The translations under genes and the position numbers were made by a program. From Amoeboaphelidium occidentale (taxonomy: Eukaryota > Aphelidiomycota > Aphelidea): DNA of 64,000 bases. Each line of letters starts with the position of its first letter. Within the stretch, counting starts at the first letter, position 1. Shown one piece after another: positions 55,803 to 64,000 of the stretch. The stretch lies in the NCBI GenBank assembly GCA_023515795.1, contig JALGPX010000005.1, forward strand, positions 84,357-148,356. The letters are read 5' to 3'. The notes under the pieces are model-generated. The model did no database searches. It was not told where the DNA came from and worked only from the letters and a program-made list of their open reading frames with translations.

Positions 55803-58167
55803 ATGTCGAGACATCGAAATATTAGAAATCTGAACTTGCAACGTAACTTGATCAGCACAGGATTAACTCGAAGATTTGGACGACGATAATGATTATGGGG
55901 AATTCGATGAGGATGATGATTACTATGAGGATGAGGATATTACAGAAGAGGAGGAAGCACAGACTTCTGCAAAAGGCTCCAACAGTAAAAGCTTGACGCT
56001 GGACGAATTGAATGAAGGTCATTTTGATAAGCCAAGATTATTCTTATTGCTTAGCCGTCGCCCGTGTTATGAGCGTGGTTGGTGATGCTTTTACGGAATC
56101 CCAAGCAAGAGATACACTGCGGAAGTTTAATTACGACATCGAAAAGGCTGTGGATAATTTACTGAGTAATTTTGGGCTTTGATATTCTTACGTTGGTAGA
56201 TAGTGTTACCACCAGCAGTGTTTTGAAGAATTTGGGTGCGGTCACAATATCAGCAGCGAAACCAGAGAAAGAAGGTATTTTTACACTTGGGGCATGTCCG
56301 AATGATGTTAGGGTCCAGCCAGAATGTCCTTCAAGGCCTTCAGCTTAACAGTCTTAAACTATCAAGCGCCAGCAAGAAGCCTCAAATGCAGAAATTATCG
56401 TCTTTAAAACCTCTCGGTGCATTGGGTCAGAAGAATCAACTTGCGAAACAGCCTTTGCTACCAAAGCTGCCGTTAATTCGAAACGCATCTGTACAAAATC
56501 ACGCTGAAACTGCTCCAGAATCAACAGCCCGCGACCGAAAGATAGTCGAGACGGCTGCAAGACAAGAAGATATGCAAGTTGATCTATTGGAGGATTTCAG
56601 GCTGGCCCCAACATCATTCGCCCATGCCTTAATACAACAACGCCCTAAACGGCAACGTTTAGGTGGAAATCTTGAAGATATTGATAACTTTGTTTCTATT
56701 TTAGTTTCACGGAATACGAAGAATAAGGAATTCAAATTCGATTCATTGTCACAACAAGATAAAGTCGAGAATGCAAGATCAAGAGACAACACTGCTTCTG
56801 TGCCCAGTTTAAAGGTTGAACACCCATCTGCTCAATCTTCTATATCAAAGAAAAAGAAGCTAGATGTTCAGAAAGAATACACAGAAATGATGAAATTAGA
56901 GAAACCCACGATAAATTTAGTTGTAGTTGGACATGTTGACAGTGGAAAATCCACGCTTATGGGTCATTTGCTTTGCTTATTGGGAGAAGTGGAGGAAAGA
57001 GTTGTTGAAAAATACAGTCGAGATGCAGCTAGAATTGGAAAAGCTTCATTCTCTTTCGCTTGGGTCCTCGATTCCACAGAAGAAGAGAGAAATCGAGGCA
57101 TTACTGTAAATGTTGCAATGAACCAATTTCAAACTAGTAGCAAAAAGTTTGTGTTGTTAGATGCTCCCGGCCACAAAGATTTTGTACCCCACATGATAAC
57201 CGGAGCTTCGCAAGCAGATGCAGCAGTGTTAGTTGTTGATGCTTCTAAAGGAGGGTTTGAAGCTGGTTTTTTAGCTGAAGGACAGACAAAAGAACATATT
57301 CTATTAGTTCGGAGTTTAGGAGTCAAAGAGCTGATTGTTGCCGTTAACAAGATGGATACCGTCGAGTGGAATCGAGATCGGTACAAAGATATTGTTGATC
57401 AGCTGAAACCGTTTCTACTGCAAGCGGGCTTCAAGGAAAGTTTGATTAAATTCTTGCCATGTAGTGGTTTCGTCGGAACAAATTTGGTTTCAAACGAAGA
57501 GAAGGAATTAGCATGGTATCAGGGCTCATCACTTGTGAATCTTTTAGACAATCTATCGCCACCAGAAAGATCGATTAACAAGCCCTGTAGGCTGATGGTT
57601 CATGATGTTTACAAAAATGGACTTGCTGGAAGAATCGAACAGGGCTCTATCCAAATTGGTGAAGAATTATTTGTTATGCCTACTAAGGAAAAGTTAGTTG
57701 TCAAATCTATTATAGTTCAGACTGTTTCCAGACAATTTGCTGTTGCAGGTGAACAAGTAGAGATCAGTGTCTCTATTGACACAACTCAAGTGTTTGTTGG
57801 CAATGTTTTGTGTTCGCAGGATAGCTTATGCCCTGTGATGAAAAGATTTAATGCCCAAATCGTGGTAATGGATCCACAAGTTCCTTTGATACAAGGCTCC
57901 AGACTCTTGCTTCATTATCATGCAATATCACAGCCAGTTATCATCACCAAATTAAGTTGTATTATTGATAAAGCAACAGGAGAGGTATTGAAAGAGAAAC
58001 CACGAGTTATCGGGAAATCTCAAGTTGCGAAAGTAGAAATAATGGTTGATGAATCCAAGGCTATCTGTCTAGAAACATTCAAGGATTGCAAAGAACTGGG
58101 TAGATTTTTACTTCGAAGACAAGGGAAAACAGTAGCTGCGGGCATTATTTTAGATCAAATAGAATAA
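55803..58167 (+). CDS. HBS1: Ribosome rescue GTPase HBS1
   Basis: Five exons (55803-55842, 55874-56017, 56055-56165, 56200-56274, 56312-58167; introns 31, 37, 34, 37 bp) encode 741 residues. The N-terminus MSRHRNIRNLNLQ with an acidic run and the LRKFNYDIEKAVDNLLS helix form the HBS1 N domain, which distinguishes it from eRF3 and EF-1alpha. GTPase motifs are GHVDSGKST, DAPGHKDF and NKMD, followed by two beta barrels. HBS1 with Dom34/Pelota splits stalled ribosomes in no-go and non-stop decay. The stop lies 19 bp from that of the convergent PCID2 gene. Confidence 0.94.
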
Positions 58168-58186
58168 AGGCGGCGATTTGTCTATT

Positions 58187-59526
58187 TTAATTCAAATAAG
58201 ACTGGACTCCATTTATCGCAATGATGTCTTGAATCTTCGGGAAAGGGTTCTCCTTTGACAACACAATCATCCGCTTCTCGTGGGATATGTAGCCTTTAGT
58301 TAAGCCTCTTGATATCAAATTTGCAACAATGCATTCAACTTCATCATCATCCTTCTCGTCATTTTCTGAGCATCCAAGGTTAAAACCCAAACGAACATGC
58401 TCAACCGTGAGCCTATTGGTCTTTCCCGTCACAGACCATACTTTCTTGATCAGTCCTCTCCACACCAAAAATCTTAACTTTTCTACAACAAGATATGTTC
58501 CAGCCGCGAGCAACTCATATTCCTTCTCTTCCATCGTCTTCTCGAACAACGCGATATCTCCATTTCTTATACTCTCGACAATATCACCGTACTCTTCTGT
58601 CAAGGAATATCTTTGAAGAACTTGGTCTGAAGGTAGTGTTCCATAAAGCAAAGAACACGGAAGTAGATATCGCAGCAACCATCTCTTGTTTCGTAAACTC
58701 GTCGAAGTACATTCTTCAAAAGCTTGTTTCAGAAATGAGTATGCCTGTTCGTAATCTTCATTATAAAAATGGTAATAACCGACATAGGCCCTGTACATTA
58801 CTCGATGGCTTTTAGGAAAGTGCTTCAAATCAGGAAGTTCGACGTTTGCCAAAGCACGAAGCGAGTTCTTCCCCAAATTCAGAGTGTTCAGCTTCACATA
58901 ACTTCGAAATAGCAAAGCTAAGAGATAATATACACCCCATTTCCGAGAAACTTTCATCGGAGAACGATCATTAAGAGCAAAGTTGTATGCGCGCATAATC
59001 AAGCGAGCGCAATCTTCCAAGTGAAACTCCTTCTCCTTCTTCTGCACAAGAGAATTATCAGCCCTAACGGCGATCCATTTTAAGTCCTTTAACAAATTGA
59101 ACAGTAAAGGCAAAGAACCTTTATCAAATTGTCGGACAACAGCTCTTTAAAGAGTTAGCTAGTGTCATTCGAAACTCACGAAGCAGCTTTGTGTTGGTGT
59201 TTATACGCAGTGATGTAATCCTTGTCCTTATTAAGGCTCAGCAGAGTATTGACATGGCCCTCGATCATTTCATTCCATGGCTCATCCATTTGTTTAGCTT
59301 GCCGGAGGATTTTCTACCAAAGATTACGCAGCATACCACGAACAATTACGTCTTTGTTCTTCCTTATCATTTCTACCGTTGAAGGGTCAGCATAGTGAAC
59401 TGAAACGGAGTTCAGATTCTCGAATAGGCTGAACACAAACCGATTTGGGTCCATCAGTTCTCGTCGAAATAACAAAAAAGGAGTTACTGACTCAAACAAG
59501 GACCACTCTTCAATGCTTTGCACCAT
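58187..59526 (-). CDS. PCID2: TREX-2 PCI-domain subunit PCID2/Thp1
   Basis: Three exons (59526-59350, 59313-59180, 59144-58187; introns 36, 35 bp) encode 422 residues, close to the 399 of human PCID2. Splicing gives KDYITAYKHQHKAAS followed by AVVRQFDKGSLPLLFN. LGKNSLRALANVELPDLKHFP and RVMYRAYVGYYHFYNEDYEQA are strongly conserved in PCID2/Thp1, and the C-terminal PCI winged helix includes VEKLRFLVWRGLIKKV. An acidic insert (ENDEKDDDEVE) precedes the last strand. The protein works with GANP/Sac3 and DSS1 in mRNA export. It starts 17 bp after the BiP stop codon. Confidence 0.93.
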
Positions 59527-59543
59527 TTTTATTAGTTAAACCG

Positions 59544-61627
59544 TTAAAGTTCGTCATGATCATCATCGTCATCATCATCCTGAGCTGCGCTTCCACCAGC
59601 ACCGCCCTCATACAATTGTGAAGTAATTGGGTTGACAACAGCTTCGACTTCAGCCTTCTGTTCCTCAAAGTCTTCAGGTGAAGCAGTTGCGCCGTTGCTG
59701 TCAAGCCAGTCAATCTTCTCCTTCACAATATCCAATATCTTCTCCTTATCATCAGCGCTCAACTTTCCACCCAACTGTTTCTCGTCGTTGACTTGGTTCT
59801 TCAAACTGAACAAATAGTTTTCCAAACCATTCTTTGCTTCAATGCGCTCCTTGAACTTCTTGTCTTCTTCGGCATACTCTTCAGCTTCCTTGACCATACG
59901 TTCAATATCAGCTTCAGACAAGCGACCACGATCATTCTTGATAGTGATGGATTCAGACTTACCAGTTCCCTTGTCTTCAGCAGAAACCTTCAAAATACCG
60001 TTGGCGTCCAATTCAAAAGTAACTTCAATTTGTGGAGTACCTCTTGGAGCTGGAGGAATACCAGTCAACTCAAATTTACCCAACAAGTTGTTGTCCTTTG
60101 TCATTGCACGTTCACCTTCAAAGACTTGGATAAGCACAGTGTTTTGGTTATCAGCAGCGGTGGAGAAAATCTGTGACTTCTTGGTTGGAATAACAGTGTT
60201 TCTTGGAATCAACTTGGTCATAACACCACCAGTTGTCTCAATACCCATAGTCAATGGATTCACATCCATGAGCAACAAGTCTCCAGTTCCTTCTTCTCCA
60301 GATAAAACACCGCCTTGAACAGCAGCTCCATAAGCAACAGCCTCATCAGGATTGATACCCTTGTTTGGTTTACGGCCATCAAAGAACTCTTCCAATAGGG
60401 CCTGGACCTTTGGAATACGAGTAGAACCACCAACCAAAACAATTTCGTTGACATCAGACTTCTTCAATTTAGCATCTTCCAATACTTTCTTGACAGGAGC
60501 CAAAGTTCTCTTGAACAAATCCATGTTCAACTCTTCGAATCGAGCTCTGGAGATAGCAACGTTCAAGTCTTCACCATCAAACAAGTTTTCAACTTCAACA
60601 CGAACAGTCATGAGGGAAGATAGAGCACGTTTGGCCTTTTCTGCCTCACGCTTCAACTTACCCATGGCCTTAGGATCTTTGCTGGGGTCTTTCTTTGTTG
60701 CCTTCTTGAATTCTTTGATCAAGAACTCACGAATACGGTTATCAAAGTCTTCACCACCCAAGTGAGTGTCACCAGATGTAGCCAGTACTTCAAAAACACC
60801 ATCGTCGATAGACAACAATGAAACATCGAAGGTACCACCTCCCAAATCGTAAACCAAAATAGTTTGTTCACCGCCCTTCTTGTCCAAACCGTAAGCAATA
60901 GCTGCAGCAGTTGGCTCATTGATGATACGCAACACGGTCAAACCAGCAATAGTACCAGCATCCTTAGTTGCAGAACGTTGAGCATCGTTGAAGTAAGCAG
61001 GTACAGTAACAACAGCGTGAGTAACAGGTTTACCCAAGTAAGCCTCAGCAGTTTCCTTCATCTTGCCCAAAATCATGGCAGAGATTTCTTCAGGTGTGAA
61101 CCTCTTCTTTTCTCCCTTGATGACGACTTCAATGGCAGGTGCACCCTTGTTATCGACAACCTTGAAAGGCAAAGTTTTGATTTCCTGTTGGACTTCCTTG
61201 TCGTTGAACCTAAGCACATTAGCAATCACCCCCAAAAAGCTTGAGACAAAAAACAAACCTTCTTCCGATTAAACGCTTTGCATCAAAGATGGTGTTCAAA
61301 GGATTCTGAGGTGCCTGGTTCTTAGCAGCTTCACCAATTAAACGTTCATTGTCATCAGTGAAGGCAACCCAAGAAGGAGTAATACGATTACCCAAATCGT
61401 TGGCCAATATTTCAACACGTTGACTCTGGAACACTATAAAAGTTACAAAGTTAAACAAAAATCTCACCTCCGACACAAGAATAGGTTGTGCCCAAATCGA
61501 TACCAATAACAGTTCCGTAGTTGGCTTTATCGTCTCCTTTGGTTTCTGCCCTGTCGAACACGGCTGAACTTAGCAGGATTACCGCAAAGAGGTAAAAGAA
61601 GTTCCTGAAGTGACTGAACTTGATCAT
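59544..61627 (-). CDS. ER HSP70 chaperone BiP/KAR2
   Basis: Three exons (61627-61468, 61433-61259, 61209-59544; introns 34, 49 bp) encode 666 residues. A signal peptide ([15 protein letters not shown] core) precedes the ATPase domain with [26 protein letters not shown] and [10 protein letters not shown]. The substrate domain and an Asp-rich C-terminus end in the retrieval signal HDEL. The M at 61627 is chosen because it begins the signal peptide. BiP drives SEC63-dependent import and folding in the ER. The HDEL tetrapeptide (rather than KDEL) is common in fungi and plants. Confidence 0.97.
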
Positions 61628-61988
61628 TTTCAAATCAGTAATGGTTAAACGGAAAAGAAGTTCAAAGGTCCTTACCGCTTTTGAATGCGAACTTGTTTGG
61701 ATCGGCGACAAGTGGCACAGCGACGTTTCGACAACATTCCACGGGTCGTTTAGCCATTTGGCTTTTGCCTATTCGTTCATTAGGGGCTTAATTGAAATGA
61801 TTTAAGATAAATAGTGATAAATATCACCCTTGAAACACTATGCAGTGTCTTTAAACGGAAACCTGAGGTTCACAAAGACTTTCCAAGGTATCGCGTCGAA
61901 ACCTGAACGGAGGAGGAGCATTAGCGTGTGCGGCTTAAGCTTTCCTGTCAAATGCCCCTCCTATGCGTCTCTTATAACACCCTCGCTC
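61628..61988. other. 361-bp divergent intergenic region between BiP and the ARP gene
   Basis: This is one of the longest noncoding gaps in the window and must contain the BiP promoter. I see a CAGCGACG sequence at 61720-61727 and CCACG at 61741, which share bases with known unfolded-protein-response elements. Spacing does not match a complete ERSE or yeast UPRE, so I do not call one. A short frame reading toward the ARP gene is open upstream of its ATG but contains nothing actin-like. Confidence 0.5.
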
Positions 61989-63267
61989 ATGTTTTCCTAT
62001 AACGAAACTCTTCAGACCGCCTTGCTTTCGTTTCTGATCGGCGAGGCGAGCGCAAGTGCGATAATGCATCCGGAATTTCAGCTGAGAGAGGAACACTTTC
62101 TTGTAATTGAAAGCAACACAGATATAATTAAAGCAGGCCCGGCTGATTCTTTTAAATCCCCTTCTGTGGTACTTTGATCGCTTGTGGCAAACTTAATTGG
62201 GTAGCTTATGAGGACAGACGCAACATTTGATGAGAATTGTCAGTTTCCCTTTAAGGATGGGTTCATTGAAGATTGGGAAAGTATGGAAAGGCTCTGGGCA
62301 AAAGTATTGGCAGGGCTTAACGTCAAAAGATCAAAGAATCATTCTCCTGTCCTCCTCACAATTCCTTCTAAATGGACACGGCAAGACCGGGAGCGAATTG
62401 TAAAGATATTCTTTGAGAAATTCAATGTTCCTGGATTGTATATTGCAGAGAAGCCACTGGCAACGCTTTATGGTTACGGACAGTTCTTGGATGGGGTTGT
62501 GATCGACTTTGGTGCTGATGAAGTGTCTGTATATCCTGTAGTTGAAGCGCAAGTGCTCTATCCTTACATCGCATCGGTAAAAATTGGTACGCTTCGACTT
62601 AAAGAATATCTTAAAAGCTTGCTTCTTGCTGATTCGGTGTTTGTGCAGGAGTTTGGTTCGTCTGATATTCCATCTGATTTGCTTGATCACTTATTCCAGC
62701 ACGTTGTTGAAGTTTCTATTCCAGGCAATGATCCTGTTGGTGTTCCGAAAGTCAAAACACGAGCTACAGTCGAGTATCAAGGCAAGAAGGTAATTTCTCG
62801 CTGAGTTTGTTATTTTGACCTGTTAGTTTACTGTTGGGGAAGCCAGACTCAAGGTATTGGACCCTCTATTCAATCCTAAACTTGTCGGAGAGGAAATCTC
62901 ATTATCGCTTCCGGAACTCGTTGTTAGAGTTTGTAAAAGTATGGACATGGAAAAGAGGAGCGTCCTAATGAATAACATAATGCTAGCTGGATCATTCTGT
63001 ACGCTTAAAGGACTTCAAAGTCGCTTGGAGAAAGAGTTCGACAAATATTTACCACTCACAGATTTTTCTGGTGATTTTCAACCGAAAGAGCCAAAGTTTG
63101 GTCGAATGCCTGATTATTTAGAGCCTTATAAAGAAGGAGAACATGATCTGACTTTTCTTGGGGCTGCGCAAATGGCCAAGAACATATTTCCTGATATGAG
63201 AAACTATCTGACGAAGCTTGATTATAATCAGTATGGTCCCAACGTGATCAATGTTAAAGGATACTAA
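61989..63267 (+). CDS. Divergent actin-related protein, Arp9-like
   Basis: Three exons (61989-62168, 62205-62789, 62827-63267; introns 36, 37 bp) encode 401 residues. Actin-fold features are recognisable: an N-terminal strand EEHFLVIESNTDIIKAG, then RIVKIFFEKFNVPGLYIAEKP followed by LATLYGYGQFLDGVVIDFG (phosphate-2 region), and a C-terminal MLAGSFCTLKGLQSRLEKEF. The phosphate-1 DxG motif is replaced, so ATP hydrolysis is doubtful. The motif pattern is like fungal Arp9 of SWI/SNF and RSC. A dynactin Arp10 or another divergent Arp is possible. A SWI1-like protein is also encoded in this window. Confidence 0.7.
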
Positions 63268-63302
63268 ATCTATTTAACGCTTTTCAATTAAAACCCGTAG
63301 TT

Positions 63303-64000
63303 TCACGATCTTTTCGGCTGTTGCTGGTCTTCGTCGAGTTTCTTTTTCCAGTACTCTCTGTTATCATTCAAGTTATCAAGACCCTTGAAATCAGGTTGAT
63401 CAAGAAATTTAGTCCATGGCTCAAACAGAGGCTGGACAATGTAATCAATGAAACCAAGTTGACATTTGGGCACATTAGTAGCGTTTCTGTCCATAAAAAC
63501 ACTGATGGGGATTCCTCTCCTTCTTTCTTCGTCTCCTTGTTTGAAAAATTCTTCCATAATCAAAGAGGTCCATTTTTGAGAAATGCTGCTTTCTCGTGCA
63601 GGATTAGAGATATCACTACATTTCATCATAATATCCATAATAAGCTGTCTATCTTTTTGATCTTGGACTTCCAAGCCTCCTCCTGATATCTTGTTTTTGA
63701 ACTTTGTGATGTAATCAAAATGTTGTGCCATATCGGTCGCAAGAATGCAGGAAACTATTGTAGAGCGAATTTGTTTCTTTCTGTCAAACGATAAGTTCTT
63801 CAGTATTGCACAATCCTGTTCAGTAAACATCAATTCAAATGTCTTGGCACAGTGATGATTTTCTAAAACTGAGATGTCATTGTACCTCACAGCAAGGGGA
63901 GCGCCAGTGTTAATAAGAAATACGTTATTGACTCCGGGATGATCTATATCGTGACACATGGCCGCGATCAGACAAGAAAATTGTTCCTCTCTAGTCAAAA
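63303..64000 (-). CDS. Class I 3',5'-cyclic nucleotide phosphodiesterase, 5' part outside window
   Basis: The gene runs off the right edge, so at least the first metal-binding histidine motif is missing from view. The visible 232 residues hold the second motif AAMCHDIDHPGVNN, LENHHC, a downstream MDIMMKCSDISNPAR metal-binding Asp region, and QLGFIDYIVQPLFEPW, all typical of the animal-type PDE catalytic domain (PDE4/PDE1 group; also Pde2 in fungi). It hydrolyses cAMP or cGMP. Its stop is 35 bp from that of the convergent ARP gene. No intron is seen in the visible part. Confidence 0.93.
   Translation of the reverse strand, partial: LTREEQFSCLIAAMCHDIDHPGVNNVFLINTGAPLAVRYNDISVLENHHCAKTFELMFTEQDCAILKNLSFDRKKQIRSTIVSCILATDMAQHFDYITKFKNKISGGGLEVQDQKDRQLIMDIMMKCSDISNPARESSISQKWTSLIMEEFFKQGDEERRRGIPISVFMDRNATNVPKCQLGFIDYIVQPLFEPWTKFLDQPDFKGLDNLNDNREYWKKKLDEDQQQPKRS

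Noticed and set aside
59842-60765. Long open frames of 126-158 codons on the plus strand opposite BiP
   Set aside because: They are antisense shadows of a highly conserved HSP70 gene with strong codon bias, have no family resemblance and would need to overlap BiP entirely.
61720-61745. Unfolded-protein-response element in the BiP promoter
   Set aside because: CAGCGACG and CCACG are present but their spacing does not match ERSE or UPRE, and short motifs like these occur by chance.

Overview
This window is nuclear DNA of a very compact, gene-dense unicellular eukaryote, probably an early-diverging relative of fungi. It holds about 40 protein-coding genes in 64 kb, and I see no mobile elements, tRNAs, rRNAs or CRISPR arrays. 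By reading frames across splice sites I reconstructed about 80 spliceosomal introns. Nearly all are 30-50 bp, with GT...AG ends and a TAAC/TAAT-like branch site just before the acceptor. The standard genetic code is used. The gene content mixes fungal-type functions (kexin, GH47 mannosidase, a Cdc7/SIN-type kinase, a SWI1-like ARID protein, an Arp9-like actin) with genes that Dikarya lack or usually lack (SMCR8, phosphorylase kinase regulatory subunit, TTD14, MARK with UBA and KA1, MFSD1). Complex I is present (NDUFS3). I infer an early-branching holomycotan such as an aphelid, rozellid or chytrid relative. A plant-type FAE1 3-ketoacyl-CoA synthase and a chlorophyllase-like secreted hydrolase would fit an organism living on algae, but that is inference.

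Layout. 0-15 kb: LIM protein (5' cut), MFSD1, MARK kinase, NDUFS3, SMCR8, eL34, mitochondrial uS7, chlorophyllase-like hydrolase, RPA2, long-chain acyl-CoA synthetase (all +), then an unknown mitochondrial protein and NUS1 (-). 15-30 kb: a giant phosphorylase kinase alpha/beta subunit, an F-BAR/PH protein, an unknown protein, a Cdc7-like kinase apparently spliced to an EF-hand tail, a WD40 protein, CCT3, mitochondrial bL31 and TTD14. 30-45 kb: kexin protease, SWI1-like ARID protein, a small myristoylatable protein, RNase P p30, FAE1-type KCS, GH47 mannosidase, AP180/CALM and an unknown disordered protein. 45-64 kb: a protein with two cNMP-binding domains plus F-box and LRRs, thymidylate kinase, SEC63, an SCP/PSR-type phosphatase, a PAC3-like proteasome chaperone, acyl-protein thioesterase, a secreted aspartic protease, HBS1, PCID2/Thp1, BiP, an Arp9-like protein and a class I cyclic-nucleotide phosphodiesterase (5' cut).

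Functional themes are the secretory pathway (SEC63, BiP, NUS1, GH47, kexin, KCS), cAMP and kinase signalling (PDE, CNB/F-box protein, PHK, MARK, Cdc7-like), membrane traffic (AP180, F-BAR, SMCR8) and chromatin (SWI1-like, Arp9-like). There are no operons, but spacing is extreme. Divergent start codons lie as close as 25 bp, convergent stop codons 9-35 bp apart, and tandem genes as close as 12-17 bp, so promoters and poly(A) signals must sit inside neighbouring coding sequence.

The most interesting items are (1) an ILEI/FAM3-type domain embedded in the phosphorylase kinase regulatory subunit, (2) a probable fusion of a Cdc7-type kinase to a calmodulin-like EF-hand module through a 35-bp intron, (3) the FAE1-type KCS and chlorophyllase-like hydrolase, and (4) the CNB-CNB-F-box-LRR protein.
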